A stretch of DNA of 64,000 nt, taken from NCBI GenBank assembly GCA_965199875.1, contig OZ241346.1, positions 1,240,001-1,304,000 of the forward strand, written 5' to 3'. Under the pieces are notes generated by a model. That model did no database searches and was not told the origin of the DNA. It was given only the letters and a program-made list of their open reading frames with translations. Made by a program: the position numbers and the translations under genes. Below, one piece after another: positions 1 through 8,435 of this stretch (its first letter is position 1; each line of letters opens with the position of its first letter). This DNA comes from VXYL01 sp965199875. GTDB taxonomy: Bacteria; Pseudomonadota; Gammaproteobacteria; Pseudomonadales; Azotimanducaceae.

Positions 1-182
1 GGCAAGGAGCGCACGAATGCGTCCACGCCTTGCGCCAGGCGCCGTCGCGTCGCGTCCATGGCCGCCGCCTCGGTGGTTCCGCCGCTGCTTTCGAGCACTT
101 TCGCGGCCAGTGCTTCGACTTCCCCGTCCAGCAGATCCAGAAAGGGCACGGCGCGAATGGCGATGTCGAAGGGAATGCTCAT
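1..182 (-). CDS. tssL: TssL/DotU-like T6SS protein, N-terminal fragment
   Basis: This is an open frame on the minus strand whose ATG (complement of 180-182) overlaps the TssK stop as ATGA; the rest lies beyond the left edge. About 60 residues are visible, starting MSIPFDIAIRAVPFLDLLDG, with a helical character like the N-terminal cytoplasmic part of DotU/TssL. TssL is the inner-membrane T6SS protein that joins the membrane complex to the baseplate. The identity rests mainly on the common tssJ-tssK-tssL gene order and on the 4-base overlap. The membrane anchor and any peptidoglycan-binding domain cannot be seen, so another T6SS gene at this position is possible. Confidence 0.5.
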   Translation of the reverse strand, partial: MSIPFDIAIRAVPFLDLLDGEVEALAAKVLESSGGTTEAAAMDATRRRLAQGVDAFVRSL

Positions 183-1465
183 CGTTGACCTCGCGGCAGC
201 CCGTTCCACGCCCCTCGCGGCAAGTCGGGCACGCCGGTCGGCGCCCAGTCGGGCCGGTCGCGCCGCGGCGCTGGCGAGTCGCCGTCACCGGCCTCCGGGA
301 TGAACACCGCGAACGAGACGTTGGTCGGCGGCGCGGTCTTCGCCGCCAGCGCCAGCTCCGCGCTGCTGCCGCGCCAAGCCAGGTCCGGATCGACGCTGTA
401 CAGCGCCAGCAGCGGGCCGCTGGCGACGCCGATTCGGGCGTCGCGTTCGATGCGGTGGCGCGAGCAGCCAGCCACGCGCCGACTCAACGCTTCCTGGATG
501 CGGTCCGGCGCGGCCAGCGCCGCGCCCTCGAACCAGGTGCGCGCCGCCATCAGGTCGGCCGGCCGAGTGGCTTCGATGGCCAGCGTCAGCGCATCCGCCG
601 GCATGCGCTGCGCCAGCAACAGGTCGGGCTCGTCGGTGGACTGGAACAGGCTGGCTCGGAAAGGCAGCCCGATTCCCGAAGCCGCGGTCTCCGCCGCGTA
701 CAGCAGACGCCGTATGGAACCGCGCTGATCGCACGGATCCCAAGGTTCCTCCAAGGCGCCGAAAATGCCCGCCGCGCTGCGCACCGCCAGCGCCAGCCGC
801 AACGCCTCGATGCCGATGCGCCCGGGCGAGACGCCGGGCGCCCCCAGCAGCGCTTCGATGATGCCAACGCCCTGGATGAGGGCCGACGCCACTTGCGCCA
901 GGACGTGTCCGACCGACCGATCCTCGGCGCCCGGCAGCCGCAAGGTCGCCATGAATCCCGCGCCGAGCGCGGCGAGAGAGCCCAGCTGCTGGTTGAGGTC
1001 GTCGCGCATGGCGTGCCCCGGGCCGACCAGGAGGGCCGGCGGCGACCAGTCCTGCAGCTCGCTCCAGACGTCGGCGTGGTAGGCCAGTCGAGCCACGGGC
1101 AGCGTCGTGACGGTGGCGACCTCGTCGCCGACTTGCAGCGTCACGACGTTGCGGTCGACGTCCTTGGCGATGTAGAAGTTGGCGCGGTCTCCCTGCTTGC
1201 CCTGCTCGAGATCGAGGGACAAGCTGGCCTCGCGGAACGGCTCGCCACCGGGGAAGATGCCCTCGCAGGCGACGGTCAAACGGTTCGAGGCCAGCGCCGT
1301 GACGTCCAGCCGATGCAAGAGGAATCCCCAGGGCCAGGGTTCGCCAGCGAGGGCGGCGAGATGCGCCAGACTGGCGTTGCGTCGATCGGTGTCCTGGAAG
1401 TGTACGGGCTCCAACACCATTCCATCGCGCCAGGAAACCGTGGACGGTACGGGCGGAATGCTCAT
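179..1465 (-). CDS. tssK: T6SS baseplate subunit TssK
   Basis: This 428-residue protein starts at ATG 1465, which overlaps the tssJ stop as ATGA, and its own stop overlaps the next gene. The opening V-x-W-R-D-G-M-V-L-E-P-V-H-F-Q is typical of the TssK/VasE family (usually about 440 residues), in which the N-terminal shoulder binds the baseplate and the C-terminal head contacts the TssJLM membrane complex. Length, N-terminal signature and position between tssJ and tssL agree. The C-terminal 30 residues are Pro/Arg/Asp-rich and poorly conserved. It is tightly coupled to tssJ and probably made from the same transcript. Confidence 0.88.
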   Translation of the reverse strand: MSIPPVPSTVSWRDGMVLEPVHFQDTDRRNASLAHLAALAGEPWPWGFLLHRLDVTALASNRLTVACEGIFPGGEPFREASLSLDLEQGKQGDRANFYIAKDVDRNVVTLQVGDEVATVTTLPVARLAYHADVWSELQDWSPPALLVGPGHAMRDDLNQQLGSLAALGAGFMATLRLPGAEDRSVGHVLAQVASALIQGVGIIEALLGAPGVSPGRIGIEALRLALAVRSAAGIFGALEEPWDPCDQRGSIRRLLYAAETAASGIGLPFRASLFQSTDEPDLLLAQRMPADALTLAIEATRPADLMAARTWFEGAALAAPDRIQEALSRRVAGCSRHRIERDARIGVASGPLLALYSVDPDLAWRGSSAELALAAKTAPPTNVSFAVFIPEAGDGDSPAPRRDRPDWAPTGVPDLPRGAWNGLPRGQR

Positions 1466-2025
1466 TGCGCCACCTCGCTGCGGTCTTCGTTGCGTCCGCC
1501 AAACCAGCGTCGTCGTTGCTGCGGCTCGTTGCGTCCCTCGCCGACTCGGCAGCGGTCGTCATCGACCGTCACCAGCACGGCGCCGTCGATCGCCAGACGC
1601 AATGGCGGCGGCGAAGACTGCGTGTCGCAGAACAGCACTCCCGCCACGCGCTCCCGAAGCCGTACCTTGAACGGCCCGACGACGGTGCCGGGAACGACCT
1701 CCCAAGAGTCCACGTACACCTCGGGATGCGCGTCTCTGAACGAAGTGCCTGCCTCGCCGAACCAGCCGTCGGCCTTCATCGCCGTCAGGCGGGGCAGCAG
1801 GTCGGCATCCTTGGTGCGCACGAGATCGACCCGTACCGGCCAGTTGCCGTTGGCGCCGGATTCCATGCGCAGCACCATGCTCCTCAGTTTCAACGCATCC
1901 TTCGGTTTGGTGATCTTCTCGCCTTTGCTGGCGCAGCCCGTCGTCGGCAATACGACCAGCGCGGCAAGCAGCGCGGCGACTATCCCCGTTCCTATGCCTG
2001 TTCTCGTTCTCAAGCGGCAAGCCAT
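1462..2025 (-). CDS. tssJ: T6SS outer-membrane lipoprotein TssJ-like
   Basis: This 187-residue protein has an N-terminal hydrophobic segment (about residues 11-27) ending in the lipobox LPTTGC. Cys31 is the predicted lipidated residue and the following Ala predicts outer-membrane sorting. The mature part is beta-rich, as expected for the transthyretin-like TssJ that anchors TssM in the outer membrane. TssJ sequences are very divergent, so the call rests on lipobox, size and its place directly before tssK, which it overlaps by four bases. The C-terminus is Arg/Gln-rich. It probably heads its own tssJKL transcript, since a 154-bp gap separates it from tssH. Confidence 0.75.
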   Translation of the reverse strand: MACRLRTRTGIGTGIVAALLAALVVLPTTGCASKGEKITKPKDALKLRSMVLRMESGANGNWPVRVDLVRTKDADLLPRLTAMKADGWFGEAGTSFRDAHPEVYVDSWEVVPGTVVGPFKVRLRERVAGVLFCDTQSSPPPLRLAIDGAVLVTVDDDRCRVGEGRNEPQQRRRWFGGRNEDRSEVAQ

Positions 2026-2065
2026 ATCGCTACGGTCTCTTGATGGCCACGCAAGCCAAGCTCGC

Positions 2066-2095
2066 TATTGTGTGCCATCTTTCGCCACTAAACAA
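2066..2095 (-). promoter_or_regulatory. Weak sigma70-like promoter before tssJ
   Basis: On the minus strand TTGTTT (2095-2090) and ACAATA (2071-2066) are separated by 18 bases, about 40 bases before the tssJ ATG. The gap between tssH and tssJ is noticeably less GC-rich than the genes around it. The match is only moderate. Confidence 0.35.
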
Positions 2096-2179
2096 TCAAG
2101 CGTCGTCCAATCGTCCAATCCACAACATCCACATCCAAGGTGTTTTCACGCCAAGACCGGGTGCGGGTACGCTAGCTAG

Positions 2180-4492
2180 CTAGGCCGCGGCATCCACCAT
2201 GTCGATCTTGAACTCGCCCTCTTCCCGTCGCACCACGGCGTCGCCCGGCGGCTCGCCAGCGCCGATTCTGAGCAGCACGTGCTCGGCGATCATCGGGCGG
2301 ATCGATCCGGCGATGATGCCGTCCAGGAAGCGCGCGCCTTGCGGCGTCGTCTTCACTCGTTCCGCCAGCCAGCCAAGGACGCTCTCGTCGAACGTCAACT
2401 CCGCCCGGTGCGAGGCGCGATACGCCGCCGCCAGGCCGTCGAGGCGCATGCCGGCGATCTTCGCCAGCGTGTCCTCGCCGAGCGGCCAATAGGGCACCAG
2501 CTGAAGGCGCCCGATGAACGCCGGCGGGAAGTGGCGGGAAAGCGCCTTGGTGAGCGACTGATGGAACTCGTCCTCGAAGGGCGGCGGATCGGCCATGGCC
2601 GCCTGTTCCACCACCGTGTCGCCGGCGTTCGTGGTCAGAATGATGAGCGCGTTGGAGAAGTCCGCCTCGATGCCTTCGGCGTCTTCCATCCAGCCGCGGT
2701 CCAGCACTTGATAGAGCATCTCGATGACATCGCGGTGCGCCTTCTCGATTTCGTCGAGCAGAACGACGCTGTAGGGGGTGCGGCGAATGCCCTCGGTCAG
2801 CACGCCGCCTTCGCCATAGCCGACGTAGCCAGCCGGCGCGCCCTTGAGGCCGGACACCGTGTGCGCCTCCTGGTATTCCGACATGTTGACTTGGAGCATC
2901 CGTCCGCCGAACAGCACGTCGGCCAAGGCATGCGCGGTCTCCGTCTTGCCAACGCCGGACGGCCCGCAGAACATCAGCGCCCCCACTGGACGCCGTCGGT
3001 CGGAAAGTCCCGCCAGATAGGAACGCGCCTGCGCCGCGCAACGCGCCAGCGCATCGTCCTGACCGACGACCCGTTCGCCGAGCGTGCTTTCGAGGGCCGA
3101 CGCCGTCTTGCTGACGTCCGACAGCATCGCGCCAATGGGCACGCCGGTTAGGTCGGACACCACCGCCGCGACGTCGTCCTCGGTCACCGCGACGTTGCCG
3201 TCGTCCCCGGACGGCTCTTCGCCGGTTTCCGCAGGCGCGGCCTCGCCGTCGTTCATGCGCGCCCGGGCGCACGCCGAGTCGAGCGCGACGATGGCTTTGT
3301 CCGGCAGCTGGCGGCCAACGATGTAGCGTCGCGACAGCGCCACCGCGGCGTCGAGGACGTTCTCCTCGAAACGCACATGGTGGTGCTCGGCCAACGGCGG
3401 CGCGACTCCTTCGACGATGCGCAGCGCCCCTTCGTGGTCCGGCTCTTGTATGCGCACCGGCGCGACCCGGCGCGCGAGGCCCGGATCCCGCTCGATGTAG
3501 CGCCGCCACTCGCGCCAGCCGCAGGTGCCGAGGATGCGCACCGAGCCGGTGCTCAGCACGCCGCGCAAGGCGTCGACACCTTGGCCCTGGTCGAACAGCA
3601 TGTGGATGTCGTCGACGTAGAGGATCATGCCGGTGCCTTCAACGTCCTTGAGGATCGCCTGCAAGCGCTCCTCCAAGGCGCCGCGCACCACCGCCCCGGC
3701 GCGCAGGGCGGAAATGTCGAGGGACCACACCGGGGTGTCGTGCAGCGAAGCGGTCACGCCCTCGAGCCCCTTCGCCAAGGAGTCCACGTAGCCGAGCGCG
3801 CAGGCGGTCTTGCCCACCCCGGCTTCGCCAACGACGATCACCGAGTTCTGCCGGCGACGCAGCAGGATGGACGAGATGGCCTGCATCTGCTGGCCGAAGC
3901 CGACGACGGGATCTAGCTCGCCGTCCCGCGCCAAGGCGATCATGTCGCGGCCGTAGCGCGAGAGTTCCGGGTAGTTGGGGTCCGTTTGCCCGCCGGGGCC
4001 GGCCGCCGTCCCGGCCGCTCCGGCCGCAGCTGCCGGCGCGACGGCGCGCGCCTTCGCCAGCTTGTCCACGTCGACGACGTCGAAGCCCGGCAGCAGCGCG
4101 ACCAGCTGCGGCCAGACATCGCGACGCCGAATCAGCGTTTCGAAGAAGCGAATCGGCGCCACGGCCGTTTCGCCGTACTCGCCGGCCAACGCAACCGACT
4201 CGCGCATCAGCCGCGCCAGCGACTCGTCGAAGGACGGCAGTGCTCCAGCCGGTGCGCGCGGCTCCGCGGCCACCGTGTCGGCCAGCGCGGACTCGGCCTT
4301 CGCGGCATCGGCGCCGGAACGGTCGAGCACCGCCATGGTCGTTGCGCCGGTGTCGCGGTCGCGCAGCAGGCACAGCAGGAACAGCTCGATGCTGATGCTG
4401 CTGCGCCCTTCCCGCGCCGCCTTTTCGGCCGCGGCATGGAGAATGCGGCGAGCGCTTTCGTCAAGATGCTCGTAGAGTTCGCGTAGATTCAA
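2180..4492 (-). CDS. tssH: T6SS sheath-recycling AAA+ ATPase TssH (ClpV), middle domain absent
   Basis: The ATPase disassembles the contracted TssB/C sheath. I place the start at TTG 4492 (product M-N-L-R-E-L-Y-E-H-L), five bases after AAGGAG; no ATG or GTG lies near it. The product is 770 residues. It has an N-terminal Clp-N-type helical domain (about 1-150), Walker A GEAGVGKT at 222-229 with a Walker B-like VDD rather than DE, and a second Walker A GPSGVGKT at 510-517 with LLDEIEKAH. Between the AAA modules, where ClpV carries a coiled-coil middle domain of roughly 100 residues, only an acidic linker of about 30 residues is present, which explains the short length (usual about 870). Confidence 0.9.
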   Translation of the reverse strand: MNLRELYEHLDESARRILHAAAEKAAREGRSSISIELFLLCLLRDRDTGATTMAVLDRSGADAAKAESALADTVAAEPRAPAGALPSFDESLARLMRESVALAGEYGETAVAPIRFFETLIRRRDVWPQLVALLPGFDVVDVDKLAKARAVAPAAAAGAAGTAAGPGGQTDPNYPELSRYGRDMIALARDGELDPVVGFGQQMQAISSILLRRRQNSVIVVGEAGVGKTACALGYVDSLAKGLEGVTASLHDTPVWSLDISALRAGAVVRGALEERLQAILKDVEGTGMILYVDDIHMLFDQGQGVDALRGVLSTGSVRILGTCGWREWRRYIERDPGLARRVAPVRIQEPDHEGALRIVEGVAPPLAEHHHVRFEENVLDAAVALSRRYIVGRQLPDKAIVALDSACARARMNDGEAAPAETGEEPSGDDGNVAVTEDDVAAVVSDLTGVPIGAMLSDVSKTASALESTLGERVVGQDDALARCAAQARSYLAGLSDRRRPVGALMFCGPSGVGKTETAHALADVLFGGRMLQVNMSEYQEAHTVSGLKGAPAGYVGYGEGGVLTEGIRRTPYSVVLLDEIEKAHRDVIEMLYQVLDRGWMEDAEGIEADFSNALIILTTNAGDTVVEQAAMADPPPFEDEFHQSLTKALSRHFPPAFIGRLQLVPYWPLGEDTLAKIAGMRLDGLAAAYRASHRAELTFDESVLGWLAERVKTTPQGARFLDGIIAGSIRPMIAEHVLLRIGAGEPPGDAVVRREEGEFKIDMVDAAA

Positions 4493-4520
4493 AATGACTC
4501 CTTGTGCCGTTCGAGCTGCA

Positions 4521-5675
4521 TCAGGTTGCCGTGGGGATGTCCGCGGCCAACGGCAAGCGCACGTTTTCGCTGGCCTTGCCGAGCACCGCCAAGCCGCCAA
4601 GAGCCGCGTATCCGAGCTGGGCCGGCGGCGCGTTGCCCGCATCGAGCGTCAGGAATACGCGCACCCGCGGCACGTGCGAACCAATGTACGTCCTAGCCAG
4701 CAAGTACAGCGATGCGCGTCGTCGGCGCTGCTGCGCCCACCGCCGCGCACTTACCTGCGAACCGCCGCGCACGACCACGGCAACGCCGGCGGAAGGCAGC
4801 ACGCACTTGGTGCCGAGCATCGCGCCGAAACGTCCGCCCACCCGGGTCGGGAGCAGAACCGGCACTTCCGCGCCGGCGAACTCCTCGATCAGCACGGTCA
4901 GCGACGTGAACGCGCCGAGCACGCTGGCGAGCCCCGTCGCCGAGGCGGTGCCCATGAACATGGCCGCCAGGCCAAGCGCACCAACCGGCTCGCGGCGCCA
5001 CGCGCTCATCAGCACGCCGCCAGCATCGGCGGCGAGGGGGGCTGAACGCCCCACCAGGTCCGCGGCCGCTTCCGCAGCGCGGATGTTGCCGCCGGTAGCC
5101 AGCGCGAAAGCGGCGTTGTGTCGCGCCATGGAGAGTTCCGCCTGATGCATGAAGCGGTCGCCGGGCATGTCCAGCCAAAGCCCGAGGCCGCCGCCGCGCT
5201 CCCGGTCCGCGATGATGCGGCTGATGTCGGCACTCGGCAGCGGCGAACCGTCGGTGGCGATGCCCGGCGCGCCGAGGGTAAGTTCGACGCCCCCGCTGCC
5301 GGACGTCTGGATGGCGACGTCTTCGATTTCCGATGTGGCGAAACCCAGCGAAGGCAAGGATCGGTAGACCAGCCGCCGCATGCCCACCGGCGCTTGGCGC
5401 AACAGCCAGCGCAGCACGGCCACCGTCGGCCAGATGCGCCAGCGGCGCGGATTGAACATGATGTCCTGCACCAGCGGATGGTCCAGGCTCATGCTCGGCT
5501 TGCGGGTACGCGCCGGCGCTGCCGGCGCCGGCGTGGTGGCGACCACCTCGGCCACGCCAGGCGCACGGGCCTCCGCCGCGTCTTCTGGCGCCGCCGCTTC
5601 CGCAGCGGTTACCACGGCGGCGAGCGCCGTGTCGTCCTCCAGCGGCAAGTCAATGGTCGGATCGCGCCTCGCCAT
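4521..5675 (-). CDS. tssG: T6SS baseplate subunit TssG
   Basis: A 384-residue TssG/VasB-like wedge protein. The segment after the variable Ala/Glu-rich N-terminus (about 1-60) matches the family pattern: an aromatic/Arg helix with LRWLLRQAP, then the R-S-L-P-S-L-G-F-A-T-S-E-I block, which corresponds to the usual P-S-L-x-F-P-x-x-E-I. I chose ATG 5675 because AAAGGAG lies nine bases upstream; a GTG 48 bases earlier has no clear ribosome site. It follows tssF by 50 bases and precedes tssH by 28. The N-terminal low-complexity extension is longer than in typical homologues. It acts with TssE, TssF and TssK in the baseplate. Confidence 0.85.
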   Translation of the reverse strand: MARRDPTIDLPLEDDTALAAVVTAAEAAAPEDAAEARAPGVAEVVATTPAPAAPARTRKPSMSLDHPLVQDIMFNPRRWRIWPTVAVLRWLLRQAPVGMRRLVYRSLPSLGFATSEIEDVAIQTSGSGGVELTLGAPGIATDGSPLPSADISRIIADRERGGGLGLWLDMPGDRFMHQAELSMARHNAAFALATGGNIRAAEAAADLVGRSAPLAADAGGVLMSAWRREPVGALGLAAMFMGTASATGLASVLGAFTSLTVLIEEFAGAEVPVLLPTRVGGRFGAMLGTKCVLPSAGVAVVVRGGSQVSARRWAQQRRRRASLYLLARTYIGSHVPRVRVFLTLDAGNAPPAQLGYAALGGLAVLGKASENVRLPLAADIPTAT

Positions 5676-5725
5676 AGCGACAAGCTCCTTTCCCTGGGCC
5701 CCGCCCGGTCGATCTTGCGACACGG

Positions 5726-7342
5726 CTATTCACGCGGACGAATGGACACGTTCTGCACGCGATTGACGCCGCGCTGGCTCTCGAGCAGCAGGCCGACCAC
5801 GCGCCTCAGCAGCGCTATGCTGGTGGTGCGGTTGCGCGGCCGATCGAACGTGACCTCGACGCCGATGCCCGGCTGCGGATGGCCCATGCGCATGGCTGCC
5901 ACGGGAAACGTCGTCAACGGCCCTAGGTCCTTGATCCAGCTTGCCCTGGATGCGCCCGGAAAGTGCGTCAGATAGCTGCGCAGCATGTCCACGCCGCCGT
6001 TCTCCAAACTGGTCATGCTGCTGCGCAAATAGCCGATCAACGACTCCATCGCGCTCGAACCCGCCAGCGCCGGCAGGTAGCCGCTCGGAGCGCTGGCCAA
6101 GGTGCAGCGCCAGTCGCCCAGGGGATCGACGGCGTTCAACGTGCGTCCGACGGGTACCCGGGCGGCGATGTCGCGGTTGCTCGCCAGCACGTTGGGCGCC
6201 GCCACATAGCGCTGGCTGCCGAGCTCGCTGTAGTCGAGGCCGTCGAAGTACATCAGCATTTCGCCACCCATGCGCGAGACGCTGCGCCGCACTCCCCAAC
6301 GGATGTCCGAATCCACGACATCGCCGAAAGCCACCACCGGGTCGATGCGTTCGGACTCGCCGTCCGGAGCGTGCAGCTGGACGTCCTCGACCGAGTGGCA
6401 CTCCACCGTTCGGTAGCGCAAGGCGTCCACGCGCACGGGGTACTCCAGCTGGCGGCCGTGGAGGTCGAACGGCGTCGCCGCAGTGCGCCAGAGATTCACC
6501 GCCGGAACGCGGTTGACGGTGATCAAGTCCGGCGGCAAGGCTGGCGGCAGCTGCAACGGGCGCCTGAACCGAAAGACGATTTCGGAGCCGTCCTCGAGTG
6601 GCAGCCCGGCAAAGGAGACGAAGGCGAACTTGTCGGGGAAGGCCATGAACTCGATGACCACGCGATGGGCGCGATGCGCGGCCGGGCGCACCGGCAGGGC
6701 GGCGTCGTCGTCGTTGAAGCCGTGAACGCGCATCGCCGTCGTGGGCAGGCGGATGGCGCCGCCGCCGGGCGGCACCAGTTCAATGCCGGTCAAGTCTTCC
6801 TCGAACGCATCCATCAGCGTCGCGGTGCCGATGGGATCGTTGCCGATGTGCAACAGCAGGCGCTCCGGCGGCAGGCCGGCGAGCTGGACGCCAAAGGCGT
6901 CGCCTCCGGTGGGCGACTCCAGGCGCCGCAGGCGCAGGTTGAGGGGCGCGATTTCGGTGTCCATGGTGGTGCTGAAACACGCCACGGCCTGGCCGGCAAT
7001 CTCGAAATCGAAGCGGGCGCCGCGCCCCAGCATCTCCACTTCGCTGCCGTCTTGCAGTTGCAGAATCGCCATCGACGGCACCGGCTCCACCATCGACGGC
7101 GCCAGCATCGCCAAGGTGGCCAGCGGCATCTGCGTGGCGTCTTCTTCGATCATCAAACGCATGCGCGCGGCCAGGAAGGCGATGCTGTCGACCACCCGCT
7201 CGACGTGCGGATCCCGGGAGCGGCGCGGGCCGATGTCCAACTCGGAGGCGATGTCCGGGTAGGCGTTGGCGAACTCGCGTCCGTGGTTGCGCAGAGCGTC
7301 GAGTTCGGCGATGTAGGCGTCGAGCAGCTGGCTGTCGATCAT
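5726..7342 (-). CDS. tssF: T6SS baseplate subunit TssF
   Basis: A 538-residue TssF/VasA (ImpG) protein. The first 120 residues carry the family signature: YIAELDALRNHGREFANAYP, then D-P-H-V-E-R-V-V-D-S-I-A-F-L-A-A-R and later E-P-V-P-S-M-A-I. TssF is a gp6-like wedge component that pairs with TssG in a 2:1 ratio around the VgrG hub. Its ATG overlaps the tssE stop as ATGA, so the two are translationally coupled. Length is slightly below the usual 580-620 residues. Nothing suggests it is broken. Confidence 0.92.
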   Translation of the reverse strand: MIDSQLLDAYIAELDALRNHGREFANAYPDIASELDIGPRRSRDPHVERVVDSIAFLAARMRLMIEEDATQMPLATLAMLAPSMVEPVPSMAILQLQDGSEVEMLGRGARFDFEIAGQAVACFSTTMDTEIAPLNLRLRRLESPTGGDAFGVQLAGLPPERLLLHIGNDPIGTATLMDAFEEDLTGIELVPPGGGAIRLPTTAMRVHGFNDDDAALPVRPAAHRAHRVVIEFMAFPDKFAFVSFAGLPLEDGSEIVFRFRRPLQLPPALPPDLITVNRVPAVNLWRTAATPFDLHGRQLEYPVRVDALRYRTVECHSVEDVQLHAPDGESERIDPVVAFGDVVDSDIRWGVRRSVSRMGGEMLMYFDGLDYSELGSQRYVAAPNVLASNRDIAARVPVGRTLNAVDPLGDWRCTLASAPSGYLPALAGSSAMESLIGYLRSSMTSLENGGVDMLRSYLTHFPGASRASWIKDLGPLTTFPVAAMRMGHPQPGIGVEVTFDRPRNRTTSIALLRRVVGLLLESQRGVNRVQNVSIRPRE

Positions 7343-7779
7343 CGTCCGTCACCTGCCTCGTCGACCGTCGTTGGCGTCACGCGGGAACCGAGCACGACGA
7401 TGTCCGCGCCAAGCCCGCCGCCCCGCCTCGGCGAGAGTATGCGCAAGGTGACCGAGTCGTCGTCGTCGCCGACCAGGCGGGCGTCCAAGCGAAACGCGAA
7501 GTCGTTGCTGTCCGCAACCGGCGTCACCGAGACGTCCTCCAGGCGCGGCTCGAACTCGGCGATCGTGCGCGCGATGTCGTCGGCCACGAGTTGGCGATGC
7601 CCGTCGACCGTTGGCGCCAGCCCGGCGGTGCTGCCAAGCCCCCAGTCGAGCACGCCGCCCATGTATCGACTGAACGCCCGGCGGGCGCCGAGCACGTCCG
7701 TCAAGTCGCGCGCCAACGAGCCGATGCCCGCACTCTTGCGCGAGTCGAAGCGATCGAACAGCGTATCCTTGATCGCCAT
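7339..7779 (-). CDS. tssE: T6SS baseplate gp25-like protein TssE
   Basis: A 146-residue protein of the gp25/TssE family, a small lysozyme-fold wedge protein that begins sheath assembly. It starts MAIKDTLFDRFD and has the expected block of D-L-x-x-V-L-x-x-R followed by a W-G-L near residues 30-50 (here RDLTDVLGARRAF...VLDWGLGS). Part of the usual E-P-R-L motif is present as FEPRLEDVSV. It heads the tssE-F-G-H group and is divergent, with only 60 bases between, from the recombinase-like gene at 7840, so that short gap must hold control signals for both. Confidence 0.88.
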   Translation of the reverse strand: MAIKDTLFDRFDSRKSAGIGSLARDLTDVLGARRAFSRYMGGVLDWGLGSTAGLAPTVDGHRQLVADDIARTIAEFEPRLEDVSVTPVADSNDFAFRLDARLVGDDDDSVTLRILSPRRGGGLGADIVVLGSRVTPTTVDEAGDGR

Positions 7780-7839
7780 GCCGGTTGCAACTATCGTGTC
7801 GCCTGCGAGCGTTAGCGGCTAGTGTAGAGGATTGCGCGA

Positions 7840-8364
7840 TTGAGCGATAGGTACTTGGCCGACTCCGAGCGGCAAGAGATGCGCCGCGTACGCTTGGCGG
7901 AGTGGGCACGGCAAGAGGGCATCTCGCGCATTACCGCCTATCGCATGCTGCAACGCGGCATTCTGCCCGTGCCGTACGAACGATCGCCCACGGGCCGCTG
8001 GTACGTGCTGCTGCCGGCCAAGCGGCTTGGCAGAATCGCCATGTACGCCCGTGGCAACCTGGGTTCGACGAGCAACCCGGCGGACGAAATCAACGAGCAG
8101 ATCGTCGTGCTGTCCGACTGGGCAACGAACCGACGGCTGAACGTCTACACCGTGGTGCGCGAAATCGCCGACCTTCGACACGGCACGCTGCCACGCTTCG
8201 AGCTGCTGCTGGCGGACGAGCACATCACGCACATCCTCATCGACTCGCCGGCGGTGCTCGGCATTTGCCTGTACCGCGTCGTCGTCGCCGCGCTCACTCC
8301 CCAGGGGCGGAGCGTGATCGTCGCCCGCCCCGATGGTCGAAAGACGGCCAGCGGCCCGGCGTAG
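7840..8364 (+). CDS. IS607-type serine recombinase-like DNA-binding protein, catalytic residues missing
   Basis: 174 residues. Residues 16-57 form a MerR-like helix-turn-helix (W-A-R-Q-E-G-I-S-R-I-T-A-Y-R-M ... G-I-L-P-V-P) as in IS607 TnpA, and residues 64-165 follow the small serine resolvase fold (R-I-A-M-Y-A-R; V-V-R-E-I; L-L-A-D; A-L-x-x-Q-G-R-S-V-I-V). IS607 enzymes have Y-A-R-V-S-S with the nucleophilic serine; here it is Y-A-R-G-N-L (69-74). The later D-R-L-x-R block is D-S-P-A-V-L-G (135-141), losing the conserved arginines. No TnpB, inverted repeats or target duplication is seen. It is the only plus-strand gene in the T6SS block. I infer a domesticated regulator. The TTG start could instead be ATG 7879. 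Confidence 0.72.
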   Translation: MSDRYLADSERQEMRRVRLAEWARQEGISRITAYRMLQRGILPVPYERSPTGRWYVLLPAKRLGRIAMYARGNLGSTSNPADEINEQIVVLSDWATNRRLNVYTVVREIADLRHGTLPRFELLLADEHITHILIDSPAVLGICLYRVVVAALTPQGRSVIVARPDGRKTASGPA

Positions 8365-8435
8365 AGCTGCCTTTCCGCGTCGAACACCATGGACGGCTTC
8401 GGCGAAGGTCCGGCGGCGGCTTGGCGTTGGCATGG

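Noticed and set aside
7780..8435. Complete IS607 or IS605-type element around the recombinase-like gene.
   Set aside because: No TnpB frame, guide RNA-like end or repeats are present, and the catalytic Ser is missing.
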